Of a stretch of 22,059 nucleotides of DNA, positions 16,603 through 22,059 are shown in pieces. The position numbers were made by a program, and so were the translations under genes. The notes below the pieces were generated by a model. That model had not been told where the DNA came from. It searched no databases and saw only the letters and a program-made list of their open reading frames with translations. Source of the DNA: Clostridium sp. CAG:762 (GTDB taxonomy: Bacteria; Bacillota_I; Bacilli_A; RF39; UBA660); the NCBI GenBank assembly GCA_000432575.1, contig HF996799.1:1-22059 (forward strand), written 5' to 3'. How positions within the stretch are numbered: position 1 is the first letter of the stretch; the number at the start of each line of letters is the position of its first letter.

Positions 16603-16899
16603 TTACATCATACCTGCTAACCCTTGATATTTATTTAACTTTTTTTCCTTGTCAGCATCCACTTTTTTCATAGCCTCATTAAATGCCACAACTATCATAT
16701 CCTCTAATATATCCATGTCATCACTATTTAAATTCTCTTTATCTTTAATAGTTAACTTTAACATTTCCTTTTTTCCATTCAAAACAATAGTAACTAATGA
16801 AGAATTTCCTTCATATTCTGTTTTTTCTAACTCCTTTTGTATTTTCATAATATCACTTTGCATTTGTTGAGCTTGTCTCATAATTGCTTGCATATTCAT
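16603..16899 (-). CDS. ybaB: YbaB/EbfC-family nucleoid-associated protein
   Basis: A 98-residue DNA-binding protein that acts as a dimer on the nucleoid. It is recognised by the Gln/Met-rich N-terminal helix MRQAQQMQSDIMKIQKEL, the central VTIVLNGKKEMLKLTI strand region, and the closing GLAGMM. AAAGGAAG lies about nine bases before the ATG at 16897-16899. It sits between dnaX and recR, the near-universal context of this family (yaaK in Bacillus). Confidence 0.93.
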   Translation of the reverse strand: MNMQAIMRQAQQMQSDIMKIQKELEKTEYEGNSSLVTIVLNGKKEMLKLTIKDKENLNSDDMDILEDMIVVAFNEAMKKVDADKEKKLNKYQGLAGMM

Positions 16900-16921
16900 A
16901 ATAACATCTTCCTTTCTTCAA

Positions 16922-18628
16922 TTACTTATATTCAATAACCTCTGCCCCTAATATATTAACTAAATCATTTACACCTAAACTACTACTTTCTTCATTTTTA
17001 ACATTATTCTGTGCCTTATTTTTTTCCTCCTTCATTTTATATACATATTTATTATTCAAATTATCAATATATTTCTTTTTCTCATAATCCCATTCATCAT
17101 TGCTAAGTACAATAACTTTATAATTAACACCATATATTTCATTTAATAATTCACTTAATAATTCACTTTGATTATTCAAAGATGTCGCTATTGAAGAAAA
17201 TTTCGACTGAAATATTAAATTTTCCCTTCCTGCCACAACTATATTAACATCCTTAAGTAATCCCACAATATTCTCATATTTGTCATTTGTCAAATACTCA
17301 AACACAAAAGCCCATTTTTCTTTAAATTTGTTAAGCAAACTCTTATTTGCACTTACAAAAGCATTATTTACCCTAACCTCCTTTAAATACTCAATATACT
17401 CCAAGTCTTCACTAGATAATTTAGAAGAACTATCTCCCTTTATTATATCATTTTTTAATAACTCATTACTAGTATTTTTCTCTGTTTTTACATTTTTTTT
17501 ACTTTCCTTGACATTAGTTTTTTCTAAATTTTCTAAATCAGATTCCTTATTTTTTTCTAAATCAACTAATCTTATCAAAGCAACTTCTAAAAGAAGCAAA
17601 GGATAACTAGAGTTTTTAATATTATTAAGTACATTATTTAATTCATTAACATAACTATAAATCAACTTATTATCATATAAGTTACTAATGTCTTTAACTT
17701 TATCAAGTTTTTCTAAAATTAAAGAATAATCTGTTGTATTCTTATAAACAAGTACATCTTTTAAAAATAATATAACCTCCTCAATAAACTTAGAAATATT
17801 TTTCCCACTTTGGTTAATATTATCTAATATTTTAACTATTGATGTCACATCTCTATTATAACTACTTAATAATAATTCATAGATTATTTCATAAGAAACG
17901 ACACCACTGATATCATAAACATCATTTATAGTTATATCATTACCTTTATAACTAACAAGCTGATCCAATAAATTAATAGCATCTCTCATCCCGCCATCTG
18001 CTAAACGCGCTATTTCATTCAAAACATCACTAGAAACAACTATTTTTTCAATATTACAAATTTCTTCAAGTCTTTTTACTATGTTATCCACAGTAATTTT
18101 ATCAAATCTAAATTTTTGACATCTAGAAGAAATTGTAAGTGGAACCTTATAAGTCTCAGTAGTAGCAAGAACAAATATTACATGACTAGGTGGTTCTTCC
18201 AAGGTTTTAAGCAAAGCATTAAAGGCTCCAACAGAAAGCATATGCACTTCATCAATAATATAAACCTTATATTTCGAGTTAGCTGGAACTAAATTAATTT
18301 TATCTCTTAACTCTCTAATTTCATCTACGCCATTATTAGAAGCAGCATCAATTTCAATAATATCATCATTAGTATTATTAAATATACTCAAGCAACTTTC
18401 GCATTTTCCACAAGGCTCTCCATCAATTGGATTAGTACAATTAACCATCTTAGCAAGTAACTTTGCCGTAGTAGTTTTACCTGTTCCACGTGGACCACAA
18501 AACAAATAAGCATGAGAAATACGTCCAGTTTTAATAGCATTCTTTAAAACACCAACTACACCTTCTTGTCCAGATATTTCCTCAAACCTAGAAGGTCTAT
18601 ATTTACGATATAAAGCCAAATATTTCAA
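16922..18628 (-). CDS. dnaX: DNA polymerase III gamma/tau subunit
   Basis: The ATPase of the clamp loader. The 568-residue protein starts with ALYRKYRPSRFEEISGQ and has Walker A GPRGTGKTT (45-53). A zinc module (Cys64, 73, 76, 79), Walker B IDEVHML, LKTLEEPP and SRCQ follow. Domain III ends near residue 350, then comes a charged linker and a C-terminal part that would contact the polymerase. The start is a TTG at 18626-18628 with GGAGG about nine bases upstream. No ATG fits, because the family N-terminus begins exactly here. An A7 tract at 17550-17556 is followed by TAA in the -1 frame and could give a 360-residue gamma-like product. A parS-like sequence lies in the Walker A codons. An extended -10 promoter lies between tadA and dnaX. 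Confidence 0.95.
   Translation of the reverse strand: MKYLALYRKYRPSRFEEISGQEGVVGVLKNAIKTGRISHAYLFCGPRGTGKTTTAKLLAKMVNCTNPIDGEPCGKCESCLSIFNNTNDDIIEIDAASNNGVDEIRELRDKINLVPANSKYKVYIIDEVHMLSVGAFNALLKTLEEPPSHVIFVLATTETYKVPLTISSRCQKFRFDKITVDNIVKRLEEICNIEKIVVSSDVLNEIARLADGGMRDAINLLDQLVSYKGNDITINDVYDISGVVSYEIIYELLLSSYNRDVTSIVKILDNINQSGKNISKFIEEVILFLKDVLVYKNTTDYSLILEKLDKVKDISNLYDNKLIYSYVNELNNVLNNIKNSSYPLLLLEVALIRLVDLEKNKESDLENLEKTNVKESKKNVKTEKNTSNELLKNDIIKGDSSSKLSSEDLEYIEYLKEVRVNNAFVSANKSLLNKFKEKWAFVFEYLTNDKYENIVGLLKDVNIVVAGRENLIFQSKFSSIATSLNNQSELLSELLNEIYGVNYKVIVLSNDEWDYEKKKYIDNLNNKYVYKMKEEKNKAQNNVKNEESSSLGVNDLVNILGAEVIEYK
18482..18497 (+). other. parS-like ParB site inside dnaX
   Basis: The plus strand reads TGTTCCACGTGGACCA, which matches the palindrome TGTTCCACGTGGAACA of array site 1 at 15 of 16 positions, including the full CACGTG core. 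It falls on the codons for the GPRGT part of the Walker A motif, so protein conservation alone could explain part of the match. It lies about 950 bases from the array. Confidence 0.45.
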
Positions 18629-18652
18629 ACTATCAAACCTCCATTCAAATTA

Positions 18653-18661
18653 ATTATAACA
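18653..18661 (-). promoter_or_regulatory. extended -10 promoter for dnaX
   Basis: On the minus strand TGT followed by TATAAT forms an extended -10 box, 25 bases before the TTG start. No recognisable -35 is present. It lies in the 45-base gap between tadA and dnaX and would give a transcript with a short leader carrying GGAGG. Confidence 0.45.
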
Positions 18662-18673
18662 CAAAAATAAAGA

Positions 18674-19102
18674 TTATTTTCTTTTTGCTTTAAAAAAATC
18701 TTTTAAAATCATAGAACAATCATTACTCAAAACATTTTCCACAACTTCAATATTATTTTTTCTCAATATGCCAATTAAATCTTGATTATGACTATTATTA
18801 CATCCTATAACTACTTTTTTAATACGAGATTCAATTATTGCACCAATACACATCAAACAAGGCTCTAATGTTACATATAAAACACAATTGCTTAAACGCC
18901 AATCACCAATTTCCTTACACATTCGCTCAATTGCTATTATCTCAGCATGCTTAGTAATTAATTTAGAAGAATTTTTTTGATTATATCCCTTTGTAACCAT
19001 ATCATTATCACAGTTAACAACAATCGCACCAACAGGAACTTCATTTCTCGTATAAGCAAACTTTGCCATCTTAATAGCTAAGTTCATATAATATTTATCC
19101 AC
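18674..19102 (-). CDS. tadA: tRNA-specific adenosine deaminase TadA
   Basis: A zinc deaminase that converts A34 to inosine in the wobble position of tRNA-Arg(ACG), an essential step in most bacteria. Motifs: HAE at 52-54 (zinc histidine and catalytic glutamate) and PCLMC with zinc cysteines 82 and 85, embedded in LEPCLMCIGAII. The 142-residue length is typical. The start is GTG at 19100-19102, with a GGGTGG site about nine bases upstream; the next methionine (codon 6) has none. A DnaA-box-like nonamer overlaps this start. A strong TTGACA/TATACT promoter lies 36-64 bases upstream. In Bacillus the SRP RNA gene lies between tadA and dnaX; here it lies upstream of tadA instead. Confidence 0.94.
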   Translation of the reverse strand: MDKYYMNLAIKMAKFAYTRNEVPVGAIVVNCDNDMVTKGYNQKNSSKLITKHAEIIAIERMCKEIGDWRLSNCVLYVTLEPCLMCIGAIIESRIKKVVIGCNNSHNQDLIGILRKNNIEVVENVLSNDCSMILKDFFKAKRK

Positions 19103-19103
19103 A
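19095..19103 (+). other. DnaA-box-like nonamer TTATCCACA at the tadA start
   Basis: Exact match to the strong DnaA box TTATCCACA. It overlaps the GTG start of tadA, so part of it is coding. It is one of five TTATNCACA nonamers, all in plus orientation, between tadA and gyrA. Confidence 0.4.
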
Positions 19104-19137
19104 ACTTACCACCCACTACAATTCTATATAACTCTAT

Positions 19138-19166
19138 AGTATAACAAAAAATGTATCATATGTCAA
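19138..19166 (-). promoter_or_regulatory. housekeeping promoter of tadA
   Basis: On the minus strand TTGACA (19161-19166) and TATACT (19138-19143) are separated by 17 bases, near perfect for SigA. The -35 box overlaps one arm of a nine-base inverted repeat (TCAAATGTT at 19163-19171 and AACATTTGA at 19182-19190), a possible operator or a hairpin of a read-through transcript. Confidence 0.75.
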
Positions 19167-19211
19167 ATGTTTTTCTTATAGAACATTTGATTGTTTAATG
19201 CATTAAAATAC

Positions 19212-19220
19212 TTATTCACA
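19212..19220 (+). other. DnaA-box-like nonamer TTATTCACA
   Basis: Matches the TTATNCACA consensus. It lies between the tadA promoter and the SRP RNA gene. The surrounding CTTATTCACATTA is repeated at 20121 on the other side of the parS array. Confidence 0.4.
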
Positions 19221-19233
19221 TTACCATAAAAAA

Positions 19234-19306
19234 GATGCACACAATAAGAGGTTGTTATAGCTGCTATCTCCCGATCCTGACTCATTTCCAACATTATTGT
19301 TGCATC
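19234..19306 (-). ncRNA. ffs: small signal recognition particle RNA (4.5S type)
   Basis: A minus-strand hairpin of about 73 bases that binds Ffh for co-translational protein targeting. The ends GATGCA and TGCATC pair, then ACAATAA pairs with TTATTGT (one G bulge), then GTTG with CAAC. The apex holds SRP domain IV: GTCAGG on the 5' side, AGCAGC on the 3' side, a three-pair stem A-U, U-A, C-G and the GNRA tetraloop GGGA. Compared with the usual GUCAGG-UCC-GGAA-GGA-AGCAGC form, the stem changes are compensatory. The 3' end runs into six Ts, an intrinsic terminator. A promoter lies seven bases upstream. There is no room for an Alu domain, so this is the short bacterial form, unlike the long Bacillus scRNA. 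Confidence 0.9.
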
Positions 19307-19313
19307 AATAAAT

Positions 19314-19342
19314 AATATACATTAATTATAAAAATAAATCAA
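19314..19342 (-). promoter_or_regulatory. promoter of the SRP RNA
   Basis: On the minus strand TTGATT (19337-19342) and TATATT (19314-19319) are separated by exactly 17 bases. The predicted RNA 5' end at 19306 lies seven to eight bases after the -10 box, which agrees well with the base of the hairpin as the transcription start. Confidence 0.75.
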
Positions 19343-19370
19343 GCCATTTATATAAAAAAAAAATAAAAAT

Positions 19371-19379
19371 TTATCCACA
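19371..19379 (+). other. DnaA box TTATCCACA left of the parS array
   Basis: Exact strong DnaA box in non-coding DNA, 65 bases before the first parS site and 29 bases behind the SRP promoter, next to an AT-only tract. Confidence 0.5.
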
Positions 19380-19427
19380 CTAAAATATTAATACCCATAT
19401 TAAATTATTCTATGTCTACATAATTAA

Positions 19428-20094
19428 TTTAAAATATCACCTATGTTCCACGTGGAACATTAACATTGATACTAACGGTACATTTAGCATTAAGTTATCT
19501 CCCATGTTTCACGTGGAACATTAACCTTGGTATTAACACTATATTTAGTATTAAATTATCACACATGTTTCACGTGAAACATTAACCTTGACACTAACAC
19601 TATATTTAGCATTAAGTTATCTCCCATGTTTCACGTGGAACATTAACCTTGGTATTAACACTATATTTAGTATTAAATTATCACACATGTTTCACGTGAA
19701 ACATTAACCTTGACACTAACACTATATTTAGTATTAAGTTATCACACATGTTTTACGTGGAACATTAACATTGACACTAACGGTATATTTAGTATTAAAA
19801 TATCACCTATGTTTCACGTGAAACATCAATCTTGATATTAACATTATATTTAGTATTAAGTTATCACCTATGTTTCACGTGAAACATCAATCTTGATATT
19901 AACATTATATTTAGTATTAAGTTATCTCCCATGTTTCACGTGAAACATCAATTTTGATATTAATACTATATTTAGTATTTAGTTATCACCTATGTTTCAC
20001 GTGGAACATCAATTTTGATATTAACATTATATTTAGTATTAAATTATCACCTATGTTTCACGTGAAACATTAACATTGATATTAACAGTATATA
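19428..20094. repeat. parS: tandem array of 11 parS (ParB/Spo0J) sites with 61-bp period
   Basis: Eleven 16-base sites start at 19444, 19505, 19566, 19627, 19688, 19749, 19810, 19871, 19932, 19993 and 20054, each exactly 61 bases apart. Six are the perfect palindrome TGTTTCACGTGAAACA and one is TGTTCCACGTGGAACA. Three are the hybrid TGTTTCACGTGGAACA, and one (19749) is TGTTTTACGTGGAACA, with a broken CACGTG core. Each is flanked by A and T, giving an 18-base dyad. These match the chromosomal parS consensus bound by ParB/Spo0J of Bacilli. The 43-45 base linkers are homologous: units 2 and 4 (from 19504 and 19626) are identical over 61 bases, and units 3 and 5 differ at only a few positions, so the array grew by duplication of two-unit blocks. 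Partial units fade out at both ends. No reading frame of note crosses it. Confidence 0.93.
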
Positions 20095-20121
20095 ATCATT
20101 CATTTTATAACAAAATTATTC

Positions 20122-20130
20122 TTATTCACA
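20122..20130 (+). other. DnaA-box-like nonamer TTATTCACA right of the parS array
   Basis: Matches TTATNCACA, 53 bases after the last parS site, in very AT-rich non-coding DNA. Shares the longer string CTTATTCACATTA with 19211. Confidence 0.45.
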
Positions 20131-20175
20131 TTAATATAAGTAAATAATATGTTTAATTAGTATTTGGAATATGAG

Positions 20176-20184
20176 TTATCCACA
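20176..20184 (+). other. DnaA box TTATCCACA between parS array and gyrA
   Basis: Exact strong DnaA box in non-coding DNA, 50 bases before the gyrA terminator tail. The 100 bases to its left are almost pure A and T and could be an unwinding element. Confidence 0.5.
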
Positions 20185-20234
20185 ATTTTTGTAACAAATA
20201 AAGTACATTTTATAAAAAATACAAACATTTCTTC

Positions 20235-20270
20235 AAAAAAAAAAAGAAGTTACTCATTATTTGTAACTTC
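20235..20270 (-). terminator. intrinsic terminator overlapping the end of gyrA
   Basis: On the minus strand GAAGTTAC (20263-20270) pairs perfectly with GTAACTTC (20246-20253) around a nine-base loop, followed by eleven Ts (20235-20245). The hairpin includes the last codons and the stop codon of gyrA. It should insulate the parS/DnaA-box region from gyrase transcription. Confidence 0.85.
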
Positions 20271-22059
20271 ATTATTAACATTAGAATAATCCTCAATTAT
20301 TTTATCAACAACAGCTATTGAAGATACACATTGATTTTCTCTAATATTTATAAGCTTTACACCCTGAGTTACACGACTCATAGTAGAAATCTTATCTATA
20401 TCTAACCTAATCACAATACCATCATTAGTAATAATCATTAAATCACTATTACTATTTACTGTTTTAAATGCTACAATTGAGCCATTCTTATCAGTAATAT
20501 TTAAAGTCTTAACACCTTTACCACCGCGATTAGTAATACGATACTCACTAATATCAGTTTTTTTACCATAACCATTTTCAGTAACAACCAATACTTGTTG
20601 ATTATCCACAGCCTTAGACATACCAACCAAATATCCACCTTCTAGATTAATACCTCTTACTCCTGCTGCTCCACGACCCATAACCCTAATAGAATTCTCG
20701 TTAAAACGAACCATTCTACCATTAGAAGATGCCATTAATATATCGTTATCACCAGTAGTCTTTTCCACAGATATTAACTCATCATCATCACGTAAAGTAA
20801 TAAATTTCTTACCATTATTTCTAATATTATTAAATTCACTAATTGCAGTCCTCTTAATTAAACCACTCTTTGTAGCAAAAACTAAATTATTACTTACCTC
20901 ATCATTAGCAACCCTAATTAAAGCAGCAACTTTCTCGTTTTTCTCTAAATTTAACAAATTAATAATTGGTAAACCCTTTGACTGCCTACCATACTCTGGT
21001 ATCTCGTAACCCTTAATACGATAAACCTTACCTTTATTAGTAAAGAATAATATATAATCATGAGAACTAGATTCAATCATGTTTTCCACATAATCCTCAT
21101 CATTCGTACCCATACCCCTAATACCTACACCACCACGATTTTGTGTTTTATAAGTATCCACAGGTAATCTCTTAATATAACCCTTACCAGTTAAAGTAAC
21201 AACAATATTCTCTTCAGGTATCAAAGACTCATCATCAATATAATCAATTGAGGTCATATCAATTTTTGTTCTTCTCTCATCAGCAAACTTTTGTTTAATT
21301 TGTAATAACTCATCCTTAATTATTTTCAAAATCCTTTCATTACTTGCTAAAATCGCTCTCAACTCTTCTATTAATTTAAGTAATTCATCTAATTCTTTTT
21401 CTATTTTATCTCTTTCTAATCCTGTTAACCTACGTAATTTCATTTCTAAAATAGCTTCAGATTGAATATTATCAAGACCAAACTTAGAAGATAATTGATT
21501 TTTAGCCTCTTCATCACTCTTAGAAGATTTAATTATTTTTATAACTTCATCTATATTATCAAGAGCAATCTTTAAACCTTCTAATATATGAACTCTTTTC
21601 TCTGCCTTATCTAAGTCAAATTTTGTTCTTCTAACAATGATTTCTCTTTGATAATCAATATACTTAGAAATTATATCCTTTAAACCTAACGTTTTAGGAA
21701 CAATTCCATCCAACATTAGAAAAATTATTCCATAATTAACTTGAAATTGTGTATGCTTATACAATTTATTTAACACTACTTGAGGATTAGCATCTTTCTT
21801 CAAAGTAATAGTAATTTTAATACCATCTTTTAAATCAGTATGATAATCAGAAATACCTTCAATTACCTTAGTATGAACCAAATCTGCTACCTTATTCTTC
21901 AATTCAGCAGTATTTACACCATAAGGAACCTCATCAATTACAATATAGTGCTTACCATTCTTTTCCTCAATATTAGCTTTACTTCTAATAATAATAGTAC
22001 CACGACCAGTTTCATAAGCTTGCCTAATACCTTTATTACCTAATATAATTCCACCTGTA
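20250..22059 (-). CDS. gyrA: DNA gyrase subunit A (5' part beyond the window)
   Basis: The reading frame is open to the right edge, giving about 602 residues, which correspond to the part from about residue 230 of Bacillus GyrA to the end. The edge segment reads TGGIILGNKGIRQAYETGRG, the end of the breakage-reunion domain, and the active-site tyrosine lies outside the window. A coiled-coil region follows (ILEMKLRRLTGLERDKIEKE), then the C-terminal six-bladed DNA-wrapping domain with repeated motifs. The GyrA box appears as NRGGKG near the last third, and the first blade has QNRGGVG. This box marks GyrA rather than topoisomerase IV ParC. No start codon is visible; an in-frame TTG at 21900 is internal. 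The C-terminal tail is short and ends within the terminator hairpin. Confidence 0.95.
   Translation of the reverse strand, partial: TGGIILGNKGIRQAYETGRGTIIIRSKANIEEKNGKHYIVIDEVPYGVNTAELKNKVADLVHTKVIEGISDYHTDLKDGIKITITLKKDANPQVVLNKLYKHTQFQVNYGIIFLMLDGIVPKTLGLKDIISKYIDYQREIIVRRTKFDLDKAEKRVHILEGLKIALDNIDEVIKIIKSSKSDEEAKNQLSSKFGLDNIQSEAILEMKLRRLTGLERDKIEKELDELLKLIEELRAILASNERILKIIKDELLQIKQKFADERRTKIDMTSIDYIDDESLIPEENIVVTLTGKGYIKRLPVDTYKTQNRGGVGIRGMGTNDEDYVENMIESSSHDYILFFTNKGKVYRIKGYEIPEYGRQSKGLPIINLLNLEKNEKVAALIRVANDEVSNNLVFATKSGLIKRTAISEFNNIRNNGKKFITLRDDDELISVEKTTGDNDILMASSNGRMVRFNENSIRVMGRGAAGVRGINLEGGYLVGMSKAVDNQQVLVVTENGYGKKTDISEYRITNRGGKGVKTLNITDKNGSIVAFKTVNSNSDLMIITNDGIVIRLDIDKISTMSRVTQGVKLINIRENQCVSSIAVVDKIIEDYSNVNNEVTNNE

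Noticed and set aside
17280..17606. Plus-strand reading frame of 108 codons opposite dnaX
   Set aside because: Antisense shadow of the dnaX linker region, with phenylalanine- and serine-rich composition expected from the reverse of A-rich lysine and glutamate codons.
19490..20053. TTATCACACA and TTATCACCT strings before each parS site as extra DnaA boxes
   Set aside because: They have one base inserted or changed relative to TTATNCACA, so they do not fit the nonamer. They are linker sequence.
19428..20094. CRISPR array (regular short repeat with roughly 43-base spacers)
   Set aside because: The repeated core is a 16-18 base parS palindrome, the intervening segments are homologous to each other rather than unique, and no cas gene is nearby.
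20602..20610. TTATCCACA inside gyrA, and another at 18084-18092 inside dnaX
   Set aside because: Exact DnaA-box matches, but both lie in conserved coding sequence (Val-Asp-Asn codons). I give them no independent weight.

Overview
The window reads as chromosomal DNA from an uncultured, very AT-rich low-GC Gram-positive bacterium (Bacillota; Bacilli, probably near the Mollicutes/RF39/Erysipelotrichia side). By eye the GC content is under 30%. TGA is used as a stop codon (rsmI and trmN6 end in TGA) and tryptophan is TGG, read by the tRNA-Trp(CCA) in the window. The code is therefore standard, not the Mycoplasma code. CwlJ and BofA point to a spore-forming ancestry. The DNPR motif of MurE points to meso-diaminopimelate peptidoglycan. 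The signal recognition particle RNA is the short type without an Alu domain, unlike Bacillus.

Layout, read in the direction of transcription (minus strand, high to low coordinates). The 3' two-thirds of gyrA enters at the right edge and ends in an intrinsic terminator that overlaps its stop codon. A gene-free stretch of about 1.15 kb follows (19103-20249). It holds 11 ParB-binding parS sites at an exact 61-bp period, five DnaA-box-like nonamers all in one orientation, and the SRP RNA gene with its promoter. Next comes the classic origin-proximal Bacilli block: tadA, dnaX, ybaB, recR, bofA, holB, ricT, trmN6, rsmI and pth, packed with short gaps or overlaps. A PP2C phosphatase gene with a perfect consensus promoter and mfd close the block. 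The order matches the 0-10 degree region of the B. subtilis map, so the window sits just beside the replication origin.

The middle (5320-7500) has a different character. A small plus-strand group (tRNA-Trp, an RsiV-like DUF3298 protein, an inorganic pyrophosphatase) faces the minus-strand genes. The pyrophosphatase carries a C-terminal domain that looks like SpoVG. A bidirectional terminator separates it from mfd.

The left third is cell-wall related and on the minus strand: the spore-cortex hydrolase cwlJ, asparagine synthetase asnB, a MurF whose N-terminal domain is replaced by a membrane domain, and murE.

The strongest candidate for an undescribed system is the parS array. It is a chromosomal, plasmid-like iterated centromere (reminiscent of F-plasmid sopC) with a second dyad midway between sites, flanked by DnaA boxes. 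A further near-parS sequence lies in the dnaX Walker A codons. The pyrophosphatase-SpoVG-like fusion is the second notable item.
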